This document shows positions 17,514-27,218 of a stretch of 64,000 bases of DNA, in pieces. The notes under the pieces were generated by a model that ran no database searches, had not been told where the DNA came from, and worked only from the letters and a program-made list of their open reading frames with translations. The DNA is from Chitinophagaceae bacterium (GTDB lineage: Bacteria > Bacteroidota > Bacteroidia > Chitinophagales > Chitinophagaceae). Location of the stretch: NCBI GenBank assembly GCA_004028765.1, contig SAIX01000066.1, forward strand, positions 1 to 64,000, in the 5' to 3' direction. The first letter of the stretch is position 1. Every line of letters begins with the position of its first letter. A program made the position numbers and the translations under genes.

Positions 17514-19781
17514 ATGGCTTTTGACATCGACATGATCAAAAAAGTGTACGCCGAATTACCCGCCAAAGTAGATGCAGCCCGCAAAACTTTGGGAAGGCCG
17601 TTAACACTCAGTGAAAAAATATTGTTCGCCCACCTGCATACCGACCAGGCGCTGCAGGTTTTTGAAAGAGGCAAAACCTATGTTGATTTTGCCCCCGACC
17701 GCGTGGCGATGCAGGATGCTACTGCACAAATGGCCTTATTACAGTTTATGCAGGCGGGACGGCCAAAAGTAGCCGTTCCATCCACAGTACACTGCGATCA
17801 CCTGATCATGGCCCGTGATGAAGCCAAAAAAGACCTTGCTGTTGCGACTTCAGAAAGCAAAGAAGTGTATGATTTCCTTGCTTCTGTTTCTAACAAATAC
17901 GGCATTGGTTTCTGGAAACCCGGTGCTGGTATCATCCACCAGGTAGTACTCGAGAACTATGCGTTTCCGGGTGGTATGATGATCGGAACAGATTCACATA
18001 CCGTAAATGCTGGTGGCCTCGGAATGATCGCCATTGGTGTGGGCGGCGCCGATGCATGTGATGTGATGGCCGGCTTGCCCTGGGAACTGAAATGGCCCAA
18101 ACTGATCGGGGTGAAACTGACCGGCAAATTAAACGGCTGGACCGCCCCCAAAGATGTGATCCTGAAAGTGGCTGGCATCCTCACCGTAAAAGGCGGAACC
18201 GGTGCAATTGTGGAATATTTTGGAGAAGGTGCCACCAGTATGAGCTGTACAGGTAAAGGAACCATCTGTAATATGGGTGCGGAAATCGGCGCCACCACTT
18301 CTACATTTGGCTACGACGAAAGCATGAGCCGTTACCTCAAAGCCACAGGCCGTGCGGAAGTGGCTGAGATGGCGGATGGTATTGCATCTTACCTGAATGC
18401 CGATCCGGAAGTATACGCTGATCCTAAAAAGTATTTTGATGAATTGATCGAGATCAACCTAAGTGAACTGGAACCCCACCTGAACGGTCCATTCACACCC
18501 GATCTCGCCACGCCTATTTCAAAAATGAAAGAAGCTGCAGCAGCAAACGGATGGCCCACCAAAATTGAAGTGGGTTTGATCGGAAGCTGCACCAACAGTT
18601 CTTATGAAGATATCAGCCGCTCAGTAAGCCTGGCCAAACAGGTAAAAGCAAAAGGTCTTACCCTGAAAAGTGAATTCACCATCACACCCGGTTCTGAACA
18701 GGTTCGCTTTACGGTGGAAAGAGATGGCTACCTCGATGTATTCAACCATATCGGTGCAAAAGTATTTGCCAATGCCTGCGGGCCTTGTATCGGTATGTGG
18801 GACCGTGTGGGTGCTGAGAAAAAAGAAAAGAATACCATCGTACACAGCTTTAACCGCAACTTCGCAAAACGTGCAGATGGCAACCCCAATACTTTCGCAT
18901 TTGTAGGATCGCCTGAACTGGTAACCGCATTGGCGATTGCGGGAGATCTTGGTTTCAATCCCCTTACAGATACACTTACCAATGCCAACGGCGAACAGGT
19001 AAAACTGGATCCGCCAAGCGGAGATGAATTGCCTGCAAAAGGTTTTGCAGTAGATGATCCCGGCTACCAGGCACCAGCTGCAGATGGAAGCAGTGTTACT
19101 GTAGCAGTAGCGCCCGACAGCAAGCGACTCCAGTTACTCGCTCCATTCCCTGCATGGGAAGGCACCGATCTCAAGGGTTTAAAACTGCTGATCAAAGCCA
19201 AAGGGAAATGTACCACCGACCATATCAGTATGGCCGGTCCCTGGCTCAAATTCCGCGGGCACCTCGACAATATCAGCAATAACCTGCTCATTGGCGCCGT
19301 GAATTTCTTTAATGAGAAAACAGACAATGTAAAAAACCAGCTAACCGGTGAATACGGCGCAGTTCCTGCAACACAGCGTGCCTACAAAGCAGCGGGTATC
19401 GGCAGTATCGTTGTTGGTGATGAAAACTATGGAGAAGGAAGTTCCCGTGAACATGCTGCCATGGAGCCCCGCTTTCTCGGTGTACGTGCGATCCTGGTGA
19501 AATCATTTGCCCGTATCCACGAAACAAACCTGAAAAAACAGGGCATGCTGGCACTCACTTTCGCCGACAAAGCCGATTATGAAAAGATCCAGGAAGATGA
19601 TACCATTGACATCATCGGCTTAACCTCTTTCGCACCCGGTCAGCCGCTTACACTTGTATTCACACATGCGGATGGAAGCAAGGATACCATCGTGGCAAAT
19701 CATACCTACAACCAGCAGCAGATTGAATGGTTTAAAGCCGGTGCGGCACTGAACATCATCCGCAAACAGGTAGGTGCTTAA
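17514..19781 (+). CDS. Aconitate hydratase (mitochondrial-type)
   Basis: 755 residues. Interconverts citrate and isocitrate in the TCA cycle with a [4Fe-4S] cluster. The cluster cysteines are visible in [12 protein letters not shown] and [10 protein letters not shown]. The swivel domain has [17 protein letters not shown]. Length and sequence fit the short, mitochondrial-like aconitases rather than AcnA (about 890) or AcnB. The track start at 17433 reads through repeat sequence; the ATG giving [12 protein letters not shown] is preferred. Confidence 0.95.
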   Translation: MAFDIDMIKKVYAELPAKVDAARKTLGRPLTLSEKILFAHLHTDQALQVFERGKTYVDFAPDRVAMQDATAQMALLQFMQAGRPKVAVPSTVHCDHLIMARDEAKKDLAVATSESKEVYDFLASVSNKYGIGFWKPGAGIIHQVVLENYAFPGGMMIGTDSHTVNAGGLGMIAIGVGGADACDVMAGLPWELKWPKLIGVKLTGKLNGWTAPKDVILKVAGILTVKGGTGAIVEYFGEGATSMSCTGKGTICNMGAEIGATTSTFGYDESMSRYLKATGRAEVAEMADGIASYLNADPEVYADPKKYFDELIEINLSELEPHLNGPFTPDLATPISKMKEAAAANGWPTKIEVGLIGSCTNSSYEDISRSVSLAKQVKAKGLTLKSEFTITPGSEQVRFTVERDGYLDVFNHIGAKVFANACGPCIGMWDRVGAEKKEKNTIVHSFNRNFAKRADGNPNTFAFVGSPELVTALAIAGDLGFNPLTDTLTNANGEQVKLDPPSGDELPAKGFAVDDPGYQAPAADGSSVTVAVAPDSKRLQLLAPFPAWEGTDLKGLKLLIKAKGKCTTDHISMAGPWLKFRGHLDNISNNLLIGAVNFFNEKTDNVKNQLTGEYGAVPATQRAYKAAGIGSIVVGDENYGEGSSREHAAMEPRFLGVRAILVKSFARIHETNLKKQGMLALTFADKADYEKIQEDDTIDIIGLTSFAPGQPLTLVFTHADGSKDTIVANHTYNQQQIEWFKAGAALNIIRKQVGA

Positions 19782-19811
19782 TTACGACCCGTTCCGGAAA
19801 TCGTTCCGGTA

Positions 19812-19856
19812 TGCAATAAAAAAATCCCACAAACAGTGTGGGATTTTTTTATTGCA
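19812..19856. terminator. Bidirectional terminator
   Basis: A perfect 19-base inverted repeat (TGCAATAAAAAAATCCCAC) with a 7-base loop and a seven-T run. It lies between the convergent aconitase and DinB genes. Confidence 0.9.
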
Positions 19857-19868
19857 GGATATCGTTAC

Positions 19869-20477
19869 TTATTGCTTGGGAAAATTGGGATCGGCTTTCA
19901 CTTCGTTGATCTGCTGCATGTGGCGGTTACTGTGTGCGCCGATAAACAGGATCATCTGGTAACTGTCGAACACACCTACCGGCAACTGGTTAATATGGTT
20001 GCGCAGGTCATCATTCGTGCTGTTTACATACTCCACCAGTTTATCCCGGCTGGCAGAAAAAGCGGCCCACGCTTCCTGCATGGTTTTAAACGGTGTATTT
20101 ACCGGTTCCAGCGGCGCGAAGGTTTTCACCTTGGTGCTGCGGTCTTCCACGTTTTTAATTACATCCTGATCTGTCGCTTTTACATCACTTCTTTTTTCAG
20201 GAGTGGCCGGTTGTTTTAAGCTGGCAGCCACCATACCCCACAACATATTTTCGCTTTGGGCTATGTGCTTAACACAATCTTCCACACTCCACCTGTCGGG
20301 TGCGGGTTTAAATTTCAGTTGCGCTTCGCTGAGGCCGTTCACGGCATCCCAGATTCCCTTTTTGGTTTCATTCAGGAAATCGGTTGCGGTTTTTCTTTCT
20401 TCTTTTGAGATGGTGGTGTCGGCGGTTGTAAATGATAATAACATACAACCCGCCAGGATGGAAAAGATCTTTTTCAT
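19869..20477 (-). CDS. DinB family protein with signal peptide
   Basis: 202 residues of the DinB/YfiT-like four-helix fold. An N-terminal signal (MKKIFSILAGCMLLSFTTADTT) suggests export. The probable metal triad is His71, His182 and His186 (CVKHIAQSE, GAHSNRHMQQ). Members include thiol-dependent and damage-associated enzymes; this one's reaction is unknown. The gene ends at a terminator. Confidence 0.87.
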   Translation of the reverse strand: MKKIFSILAGCMLLSFTTADTTISKEERKTATDFLNETKKGIWDAVNGLSEAQLKFKPAPDRWSVEDCVKHIAQSENMLWGMVAASLKQPATPEKRSDVKATDQDVIKNVEDRSTKVKTFAPLEPVNTPFKTMQEAWAAFSASRDKLVEYVNSTNDDLRNHINQLPVGVFDSYQMILFIGAHSNRHMQQINEVKADPNFPKQ

Positions 20478-20626
20478 AAAGGTTTATTTTGTTTGGGGCA
20501 GATAGCCAATTTAGAAAGAAAAATCCTGAAATGCAATACCGTTTAAAAAACATAATGCAATCAGGTTTATACCTGTTTTTATAACGGTGCTGCATACTTT
20601 CGTCCTTTTTACAGATAGCTTAGGGC

Positions 20627-21103
20627 ATGGAACAATCTGTCATCCAGCAAAAGATTTTTGGAATCAGGGATGAAAAAGTAATGCTTGACTTTGATCTTGC
20701 CCTCCTGTATGGGGTAGAAACCAAGCGGTTAAATGAACAGGTAAAACGAAACCAGGCCCGTTTCCCGTCCGATTTTATGTTTCAATTAAGCCAGCAGGAA
20801 TGGGCAATGATTCAGCAACAGCCGGGTTTCTTTTTTCCCTTGCACCGGTCGCATTTTGCGACCGGTGCAATCAAAAACCGAAATAAGCAATACCTGCCTT
20901 ATGCTTTTACGGAACATGGGATCACCATGCTGGCCAGTGTACTTCGCAGTGAAAAAGCTGTGGAGGCGAATATCCATATCGTAAGAGCGTTTATTGCATT
21001 AAGGCATCTTGCTATGCAATACAAAGAACTGGCAGAGAAACTGGCCAAACTCGAAAACAGCAATAACAGACAGTTCCGCGAAATATACGAGGCATTGAAT
21101 TAG
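20627..21103 (+). CDS. ORF6N domain protein, apparently cut short by an in-frame stop
   Basis: 158 residues to a TAG stop. The ORF6N DNA-binding domain, first noted in phage proteins, fills residues about 5-110: QQKIFGIRDEKVMLDFDLALLYGVETKRLNEQVKRN, RFPSDFMFQLSQQEW, LPYAFTEHGITMLASVLRSEKA. Family members usually continue with a helical tail. Here the same frame continues past the stop with that tail (see 21104-21169), so a nonsense change has probably shortened the protein. The DNA-binding part is intact and may still work. A perfect 14-base hairpin lies inside the gene. Confidence 0.85.
   Translation: MEQSVIQQKIFGIRDEKVMLDFDLALLYGVETKRLNEQVKRNQARFPSDFMFQLSQQEWAMIQQQPGFFFPLHRSHFATGAIKNRNKQYLPYAFTEHGITMLASVLRSEKAVEANIHIVRAFIALRHLAMQYKELAEKLAKLENSNNRQFREIYEALN
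20840..20870. repeat. Perfect hairpin inside the ORF6N coding region
   Basis: TTGCACCGGTCGCA pairs with TGCGACCGGTGCAA across a TTT loop. It is the strongest intragenic stem I noticed by eye and codes for the segment between the two conserved halves of the domain. Confidence 0.8.
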
Positions 21104-21169
21104 CTCGTCGATAAAAAACAAAAGGAAGAAGATTTTCAAAAAAGACAAAGGATCGGTTTTATCAGGTAG
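21104..21169 (+). pseudogene. Detached C-terminal tail of the ORF6N gene
   Basis: Immediately after TAG at 21101-21103, the same frame reads LVDKKQKEEDFQKRQRIGFIR and then TAG. This is the normal C-terminal signature of ORF6N proteins (a KKQxEEDFxxRxRIGF pattern), so these 66 bases are the original 3' end. Confidence 0.75.
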
Positions 21170-21218
21170 AAATAAATTCTTTCAGCTTAGATTTATGCCT
21201 GTAAGCAAAACAATCTTT

Positions 21219-21980
21219 ATGTCAGATAATAAAATCGCCCTTGTTACCGGAGGCAGCCGTGGCCTGGGCCGCGATATGGCCATCCGTCTCGCAGAAAAAG
21301 GAAATGATGTGATCATTACCTACCAGTCACAAAAAGAAGCAGCCCTTTCTGTTGCAGGTACTATTGAGGCAATAGGCAGAAAAGCAGCAATCCTTCCCCT
21401 CGATATGACGGATACTGCATCGCCCGATACGTTTGTAAAAAATCTTTCGGCTACCCTGCAGGAAAAATGGGGTACAGATCGTTTTGATCACCTCATCAAC
21501 AATGCGGGCATGGGCTCCACGATCTTTTTCCCGGATGTTACCGAATCAGATTTTGACCGTTTCCTGAATGTGCATTTTAAAAGCGTATTCTTTCTTACGC
21601 AGAAATGTTTGCCTTTGCTGAACGATGGCGGTCATATCATCAATATTTCATCCGGAAGTACACAACATTCGGTTCCGGGTTATTCGGTATATGCCTCTAT
21701 GAAAGGTGCAATAGAAACCCTCACGGTTTATCTCGCAAAAGAACTCGGGCAGCGTGGCATCACCGTAAATGTGGTGGCACCGGGCCCCATTGAAACAAAT
21801 TTTAATAATGCCGCCATCCGTTCAAACCCGGAACGTAAAAAAGCACTGGCTTCCACCATCGCTTTGGGAAGAGTGGGCAAAGCGGAAGATATCGGCGGCG
21901 TAGTGGCTTTTCTTTGTTCAGATGATGCCGGCTGGATCAACGGGCAAAGAATTGAAGTGGCGGGTGGGTTGATGCTCTGA
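21219..21980 (+). CDS. SDR family oxidoreductase
   Basis: 253 residues of the classical short-chain dehydrogenase fold. Motifs: TGGSRGLG at about 10-17, the NNAG motif in LINNAGMGS, and the catalytic Ser and Tyr-x3-Lys in INISSGSTQHSVPGYSVYASMKGA. The C-terminal DDAGWINGQRIEVAGGLML is typical of FabG-like enzymes. An ATG 24 bases upstream (21195) is possible; I prefer MSDNKIALV. Substrate unknown. Confidence 0.92.
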   Translation: MSDNKIALVTGGSRGLGRDMAIRLAEKGNDVIITYQSQKEAALSVAGTIEAIGRKAAILPLDMTDTASPDTFVKNLSATLQEKWGTDRFDHLINNAGMGSTIFFPDVTESDFDRFLNVHFKSVFFLTQKCLPLLNDGGHIINISSGSTQHSVPGYSVYASMKGAIETLTVYLAKELGQRGITVNVVAPGPIETNFNNAAIRSNPERKKALASTIALGRVGKAEDIGGVVAFLCSDDAGWINGQRIEVAGGLML

Positions 21981-22059
21981 CCCGTTTTACTTCAGCCATA
22001 AAATATTTACATCGGTGAAAGGTCACCGTAATTTCACATTCTTCAACCAAAATCACTCC

Positions 22060-22278
22060 TCACCAATGCCCTTCCCAGGTACGCGGGAAGCGGTCGGTTA
22101 CATGAATCGTCTTCATGTGTTTCTGCAAATTCCAGAGATCAGCCTGTGAAAAAATTGTTTCTTTTTCTAAAGCAATTTCCATGACTGATTCGGGGATATC
22201 CGCTTCTGAAACATTTGCAGAAACCTGGCTGGTTTGCAGGTTTTGTTTGGCGCCTGATTTTTCAGTGAGATAATGCAT
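22060..22278 (-). CDS. Small hypothetical protein
   Basis: 72 residues starting at ATG with a purine-rich AAGAAGG upstream. I do not recognise it. The C-terminal half (IFSQADLWNLQKHMKTIHVTDRFPRTWEGHW) is rich in aromatic residues and looks like real protein rather than a shadow. No signal peptide or membrane segment. Confidence 0.5.
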   Translation of the reverse strand: MHYLTEKSGAKQNLQTSQVSANVSEADIPESVMEIALEKETIFSQADLWNLQKHMKTIHVTDRFPRTWEGHW

Positions 22279-22362
22279 AGCACCTTCTTTTTACCTTTCA
22301 ACTGATATGCAAAGTTAGTATCCCTGTAGTGCGGACTACTATGACATTTGTCAGCTATCTAT

Positions 22363-22391
22363 AAAAAAGCTCCCGCCTTCGCGGGAGCTTT
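22363..22391 (-). terminator. dnaK terminator
   Basis: GCGGGAGCTTT stem with a 4-base loop followed by a T-run when read on the minus strand, 27 bases past the dnaK stop. Confidence 0.88.
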
Positions 22392-22417
22392 AGCTGTTTC
22401 CTATATCCTTCCTTTCC

Positions 22418-24325
22418 TTATTTCACTTCTTCGAATTGCGCATCTTCTACATTGCTTCCGGCAGCGTTACCTGTCGTACTGCCATTGGCCTGCGCAGAAG
22501 CACCCTGGTCGGCACCGGCAGCGGCCTGTGCCTTATAGATCTCTTCAGAAGCGGCAGTCCATGCATTGTTCATCTCGGCAAGCGCCGCGTCAATAGCAGG
22601 GATATCCTGGTTTTTATGCGCTTCTTTTAATTTACCCAGTGCGGCTTCGATCGGCGCTTTTTTATCAGCGGATATTTTTTCACCAAATTCTTTCAGTTGT
22701 TTTTCCGTCTGGAAAATCATGCTGTCGGCAGAATTCAGTTTGTCCACTTTTTCCCTGGCTTCTTTATCCGCAGCCTCATTGGCTTTGGCTTCAGCTTTCA
22801 TTTTCTCTACTTCTTCCTTGCTCAAACCACTACCTGCTTCGATCCGGATCTTCTGTTCTTTACCTGTGCCTTTGTCTTTTGCACTTACATGCAACATACC
22901 ATTGGCATCAATATCGAAAGTCACTTCGATCTGCGGAACACCGCGCGGTGCCGGCGGGATACCATCCAGGTTAAATACACCGAGGCTCTTATTCTGGTTG
23001 GCCATCGGGCGTTCTCCCTGTAATACATGTATCTGTACGCCCGGCTGGTTATCGCTGGCAGTTGAGAACACTTCTGTTTTTTTGGTAGGGATGGTTGTAT
23101 TGGATGGAATCATCGCCGTCATTACACCACCCATGGTTTCGATACCGAGACTCAGTGGTGTTACATCAAGCAGCAATACATCTTTCACTTCACCGGTAAG
23201 GACGGCTCCCTGTATGGCGGCACCAATGGCTACCACTTCATCAGGGTTCACACCTTTGTTTGGTTTTTTACCAAAGAATTTCTCAACGATCTCCTGTACT
23301 TTGGGGATACGGGTAGAGCCACCCACGAGGATCACTTCATCGATTTGTGAAGTAGAATAACCGGCATCTTTCAAAGCAGCTTCACAAGGTTTTAAGCAAC
23401 GTGCGAAAAGGTTATCAGCCAGCGCTTCAAATTTTGAACGGCTGAGTTTCAACACCAGGTGTTTGGGAACGCCGTCCACAGCGGTGATATATGGCAGGTT
23501 AATTTCTGTTTCTGAAGAAGAACTCAGTTCGATCTTTGCTTTTTCAGCGGCTTCTTTCAAACGTTGCAATGCCATCGGATCTTTGCGCAGATCGATCGCT
23601 TCCTGCGATTTGAATTCGTCTGCCAGCCAGTCCATGATCACTTTGTCAAAATCATCACCGCCAAGGTGTGTATCCCCGTTGGTGGATTTTACTTCAAATA
23701 CCCCGTCACCCAGTTCAAGGATCGAGATATCAAAAGTACCGCCACCAAGGTCGAACACGGCGATCTTCTGATCGGCATGTTTTTTATCAAGGCCATAAGC
23801 CAGTGCAGCGGCGGTGGGTTCATTCACGATCCTGCGAACGGTTAAACCGGCGATCTCGCCTGCTTCTTTAGTGGCCTGGCGCTGCGCATCGTTAAAATAG
23901 GCAGGCACGGTTATTACGGCTTCATTTACTTCCTGGCCAAGATAATCTTCTGCGGTCTTCTTCATCTTCTGGAGAATCATGGCAGAGATTTCCTGCGGGG
24001 TATACAAACGGTCTTCGATCGCTACACGAACGGTATTATTGTCACCCTTGGCCACTTTATAACTCCAATGGCTGATTTCTTCCGTCACTTCGTCGTAACG
24101 GCGGCCCATAAAACGCTTCACGCTGCTGATGGTATTCTGGGGGTTGGTAATGGCCTGCCTTTTCGCAGGATCCCCAACTTTACGCTCCCCGTTTTTCAGG
24201 AATGCCACCACGGAAGGGGTTGTTCTGCGCCCTTCGTCATTGGCAATCACTACCGGCTCATTACCTTCCATTACGGCCACACAACTATTGGTGGTACCGA
24301 GGTCAATTCCAATTATTTTGCCCAT
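22418..24325 (-). CDS. dnaK: Molecular chaperone DnaK (Hsp70)
   Basis: 635 residues. ATP-driven chaperone working with DnaJ and GrpE. It begins [37 protein letters not shown] and [12 protein letters not shown] mark the ATPase domain (1-380), followed by the substrate domain and a Gly/Ala/Gln-rich tail ending DAQFEEVK. No CIRCE element was found upstream. It is monocistronic, with its own terminator, and diverges from the DUF5686 gene. Confidence 0.98.
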   Translation of the reverse strand: MGKIIGIDLGTTNSCVAVMEGNEPVVIANDEGRRTTPSVVAFLKNGERKVGDPAKRQAITNPQNTISSVKRFMGRRYDEVTEEISHWSYKVAKGDNNTVRVAIEDRLYTPQEISAMILQKMKKTAEDYLGQEVNEAVITVPAYFNDAQRQATKEAGEIAGLTVRRIVNEPTAAALAYGLDKKHADQKIAVFDLGGGTFDISILELGDGVFEVKSTNGDTHLGGDDFDKVIMDWLADEFKSQEAIDLRKDPMALQRLKEAAEKAKIELSSSSETEINLPYITAVDGVPKHLVLKLSRSKFEALADNLFARCLKPCEAALKDAGYSTSQIDEVILVGGSTRIPKVQEIVEKFFGKKPNKGVNPDEVVAIGAAIQGAVLTGEVKDVLLLDVTPLSLGIETMGGVMTAMIPSNTTIPTKKTEVFSTASDNQPGVQIHVLQGERPMANQNKSLGVFNLDGIPPAPRGVPQIEVTFDIDANGMLHVSAKDKGTGKEQKIRIEAGSGLSKEEVEKMKAEAKANEAADKEAREKVDKLNSADSMIFQTEKQLKEFGEKISADKKAPIEAALGKLKEAHKNQDIPAIDAALAEMNNAWTAASEEIYKAQAAAGADQGASAQANGSTTGNAAGSNVEDAQFEEVK

Positions 24326-24594
24326 ATCTGTTGAATTTCAGTGAATAATCAGCAAACAATCGTCAATCATTATGCCACCTGTCACGGAAGTGTAAAATTG
24401 TCAGCCCCTGTCCCGGCTTTTTACACAATGTTACAGGAGCTGTTAATTTGCAAGGAATTAATGGCAGACCGTTTGCAATAAGCAGGTATTTCGTAGCTTT
24501 ATTTGCCCTGCAAACTGTCAAATGTTTCCCGGGAGTTTTACGTCCGATCCTATCGAAAACCAGAGTATTGTCTAACCCCCGGTCAAAACTTTGT
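24326..24594. other. Divergent intergenic region between dnaK and DUF5686 gene
   Basis: About 269 bases with no gene. On the plus strand TTG at 24473-24475 and TAGCTTTA at 24494-24501 (18 apart, one mismatch to TAnnTTTG) could form a promoter for the DUF5686 gene. No heat-shock operator was recognised on the dnaK side. Confidence 0.4.
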
Positions 24595-27147
24595 GTGAAT
24601 ATATCAGTGTATCCAATTCATAGAGCGTACCTGGTCCTGTGCGTACTGTTATTGTTGAGCTCTCCAGTTTGGGCGCAAAGGATAATGCTGCGTGGTAAAG
24701 TGATCAACGATTTTACCAAAGAGCCAGTATCATTTGCCAGCGTTTACTGGAAAAAAGCCGGCAGCGGGGTCACTACCGACAGTGCGGGAAACTTCCTTCT
24801 CAAATTCAGCCACCACCCGCTCGATACCCTCGTGGTAAGTTATGTCGGTTTCGCCGATGTTTATAAGCCGATCCGCAACAATGGTTCTGACACAGCTTTT
24901 ATTGAAATGGTTTTACGCGACCTGAAAAAGACCAATACCGTAGAAGTAAAATCAAAATTCAACAAAGGCCTCCGCTGGTGGAAACTGATCGTTGCCAATA
25001 AATACAGGAATAATCCTTACAAGTATAACAACTATGCTTACGAGCTCTATAATAAAATGGAACTCGACATCAACAATGTAAGCCGCCGTTATTTTACAGA
25101 TAAAAAATTACTGAAGCCCTTTGCATTTCTGCTGGATAATATCGACAGTGTATCCGACCATAAACCTTTTTTGCCCGTATACATGACGGAAGCACTTTCT
25201 GATTATTATTATTCCATTGATCCGCGCAAAGTGCGGGAAGAGATCAAAGCCGCTAAAACAGACGGGCTCAAAAATGAAAGCATGCTCCAGTTCATCGGCG
25301 GCATGAACCAGAAAGTAAATGTGTACGAGAATTTTACCAATGCAATGGGTAAAGAGTTTATCAGTCCGCTGAGTGATGTGGGTGATAAATATTATAATTA
25401 CAAAGGTGCCGATACACAGTATATCGGGGGGCAACGGTACCTGCACCTGCTGTTTACGCCGAAAAGAGATGGTGAAAATACATTCAGCGGCGATTGCTGG
25501 ATACATGGAAGCAACTGGGGCATCTACCGCATTGAACTGAATATTTCTGCAACAGCAAATATCAACTATGTAAACCGTCTCAGCATTGTACAGGAATTCA
25601 GCCTGCGGCCGGATAGTGCGTGGATGTTTGCGAAAGACAAAACCGTAATCGACTTCACCCCCTTCGGGAAAGAAAAATTATCTTTTATCGCCAGGCGGAC
25701 CAGCACTTACAAAAATGTCAGGGTAAATGATTCCTCGATTCTTGCAAAACTCAACATGAATGCCAGCAAGGAAGAAGTGATCGTTTCGGAAACGGCCAGG
25801 GATAAAGACAAACAATTCTGGGAGGAACAAAGGCATGAAGAGCTGACCGCAAATGAAAAGAAAGTGTATAAGATGATGGATACCATCAAAACGATCCCGG
25901 CATTCATCAAATACACCAATACCCTCACTTTTATTTTTGACGGGCACAAAAAATTCGGCAATGTCGAGATCGGCCCCTGGTACAAATGGGTAAGCGGAAA
26001 CCAGCTTGAAAAATTCCGGATGCGTTTTGATCTCGGCACCACCGAAAAATTCAGTAAATACCTGCGTTTGCATGGGTACCTTGCCTATGGATTTAATGAT
26101 GCCCGGTTCAAAGGACGCCTTGATGTAACTTATCGCCTTCCGGGAGACCAAGGGATTACCTTGTTTACCTCTTATACCCACGATCTTGACAATGGCCGTA
26201 CCCGTTACAATGATGAAGATATCACTACGGATAATATTTTCAGTCAGCTGATCCGCCGGCCCGGCATCCCGCAAAAATTCCTGGGTGTGGAAGAAGCGAA
26301 GATCGCAGTGACAAAAGAATGGAAAACCAAGTTTTCAATCCAGCCGTTCTTTACACGAACCGCTTACGAAACCTTTAACCCATTACCTGCCACAAGAACT
26401 TTGTTAAGCCATCCCGCGCAGGACCAGATCGTCAGTTCAGAACTCGGTATGCGTTTGCGTTATGCGCCGGGTGAAAGAACTTTTTCGCGTCACCGCAAAG
26501 AAGTAAAGCTCAAAAGCAACCAGCCGGTTTTTGAAGTACGGGGCGCATGGAGTGTCCAGAACCTTTTTAAATCAGATTACCAGTATTTCCGCCTTGGCGC
26601 TAACATTACACAAACCGCACGCATTCCGCGATGGGGCAAACTCAATTACATGGTATACGGGGGTAAAATATTCACCGGTGAATCGCTGCCTTTTATGTTA
26701 CTTGAAATGCACCCGGGTAATGAGATTTACTACTACAATAAGCAATCCTTCAACCTGATGAACCGCTTTGAATATGTGAGCGATAAATTTGCCGGGGTGA
26801 ATATTGAACACAATCTTGAAAAAAAATTCCTCAACCTCCTGCCGTTTATGCGCAAATCAAATATGCGCCAGTTCTGGAATTTCAAGGCAGTGTGGGGCGA
26901 CCTGAGCGATATGAGCCGCGCACTGAACAGGATCGAATATTATAATGAATATCGTTTGCGCTCACTGCGTGGTGGTATTTATTCAGAGATCGGAACCGGT
27001 TTTGAAAATATTTTCAAACTGCTGCGTATCGATCTTGTCTGGAGAAACGCCCCGCTCCGCAATATCCCCCCGGGGCTCAATCCCAACCTTTTTAAATCGA
27101 ACACCAACGACTTTGGTATTTTCGGGAGTGTGCGCCTGCAGTTCTGA
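24595..27147 (+). CDS. DUF5686 and carboxypeptidase-regulatory-like domain outer-membrane protein
   Basis: About 850 residues. After a signal peptide ending SSPVWAQ comes a carboxypeptidase-regulatory-like beta-sandwich (LRGKVINDFTKEPVSFASVYWKK... LVVSYVGFAD), then a long DUF5686 region with many beta strands and a C-terminal Phe (FGSVRLQF), as in surface or outer-membrane proteins. The start is uncertain: the track begins at a TTG (24448) that adds an unlikely leader, and there is no ATG before the signal peptide. I took GTG at 24595; GTG 24607 or TTG 24568 are alternatives. Confidence 0.85.
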   Translation: MNISVYPIHRAYLVLCVLLLLSSPVWAQRIMLRGKVINDFTKEPVSFASVYWKKAGSGVTTDSAGNFLLKFSHHPLDTLVVSYVGFADVYKPIRNNGSDTAFIEMVLRDLKKTNTVEVKSKFNKGLRWWKLIVANKYRNNPYKYNNYAYELYNKMELDINNVSRRYFTDKKLLKPFAFLLDNIDSVSDHKPFLPVYMTEALSDYYYSIDPRKVREEIKAAKTDGLKNESMLQFIGGMNQKVNVYENFTNAMGKEFISPLSDVGDKYYNYKGADTQYIGGQRYLHLLFTPKRDGENTFSGDCWIHGSNWGIYRIELNISATANINYVNRLSIVQEFSLRPDSAWMFAKDKTVIDFTPFGKEKLSFIARRTSTYKNVRVNDSSILAKLNMNASKEEVIVSETARDKDKQFWEEQRHEELTANEKKVYKMMDTIKTIPAFIKYTNTLTFIFDGHKKFGNVEIGPWYKWVSGNQLEKFRMRFDLGTTEKFSKYLRLHGYLAYGFNDARFKGRLDVTYRLPGDQGITLFTSYTHDLDNGRTRYNDEDITTDNIFSQLIRRPGIPQKFLGVEEAKIAVTKEWKTKFSIQPFFTRTAYETFNPLPATRTLLSHPAQDQIVSSELGMRLRYAPGERTFSRHRKEVKLKSNQPVFEVRGAWSVQNLFKSDYQYFRLGANITQTARIPRWGKLNYMVYGGKIFTGESLPFMLLEMHPGNEIYYYNKQSFNLMNRFEYVSDKFAGVNIEHNLEKKFLNLLPFMRKSNMRQFWNFKAVWGDLSDMSRALNRIEYYNEYRLRSLRGGIYSEIGTGFENIFKLLRIDLVWRNAPLRNIPPGLNPNLFKSNTNDFGIFGSVRLQF

Positions 27148-27218
27148 TCCGTTACTTGTTTACAAAACTTTATCCATGGTTTTTATGGAAGGGATATGGG
27201 TTTATTATCTTTAGAGAT

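Noticed and set aside
20478-21194. Prophage or insertion sequence around the ORF6N gene
   Set aside because: No integrase, transposase, terminal repeats or other phage genes flank it.
22566-23360. 264-residue plus-strand ORF
   Set aside because: Antisense shadow of dnaK, with Ser/Phe-rich composition and no family pattern.
24326-24420. Search for a CIRCE heat-shock operator before dnaK
   Set aside because: No TTAGCACTC-N9-GAGTGCTAA-like dyad is present.
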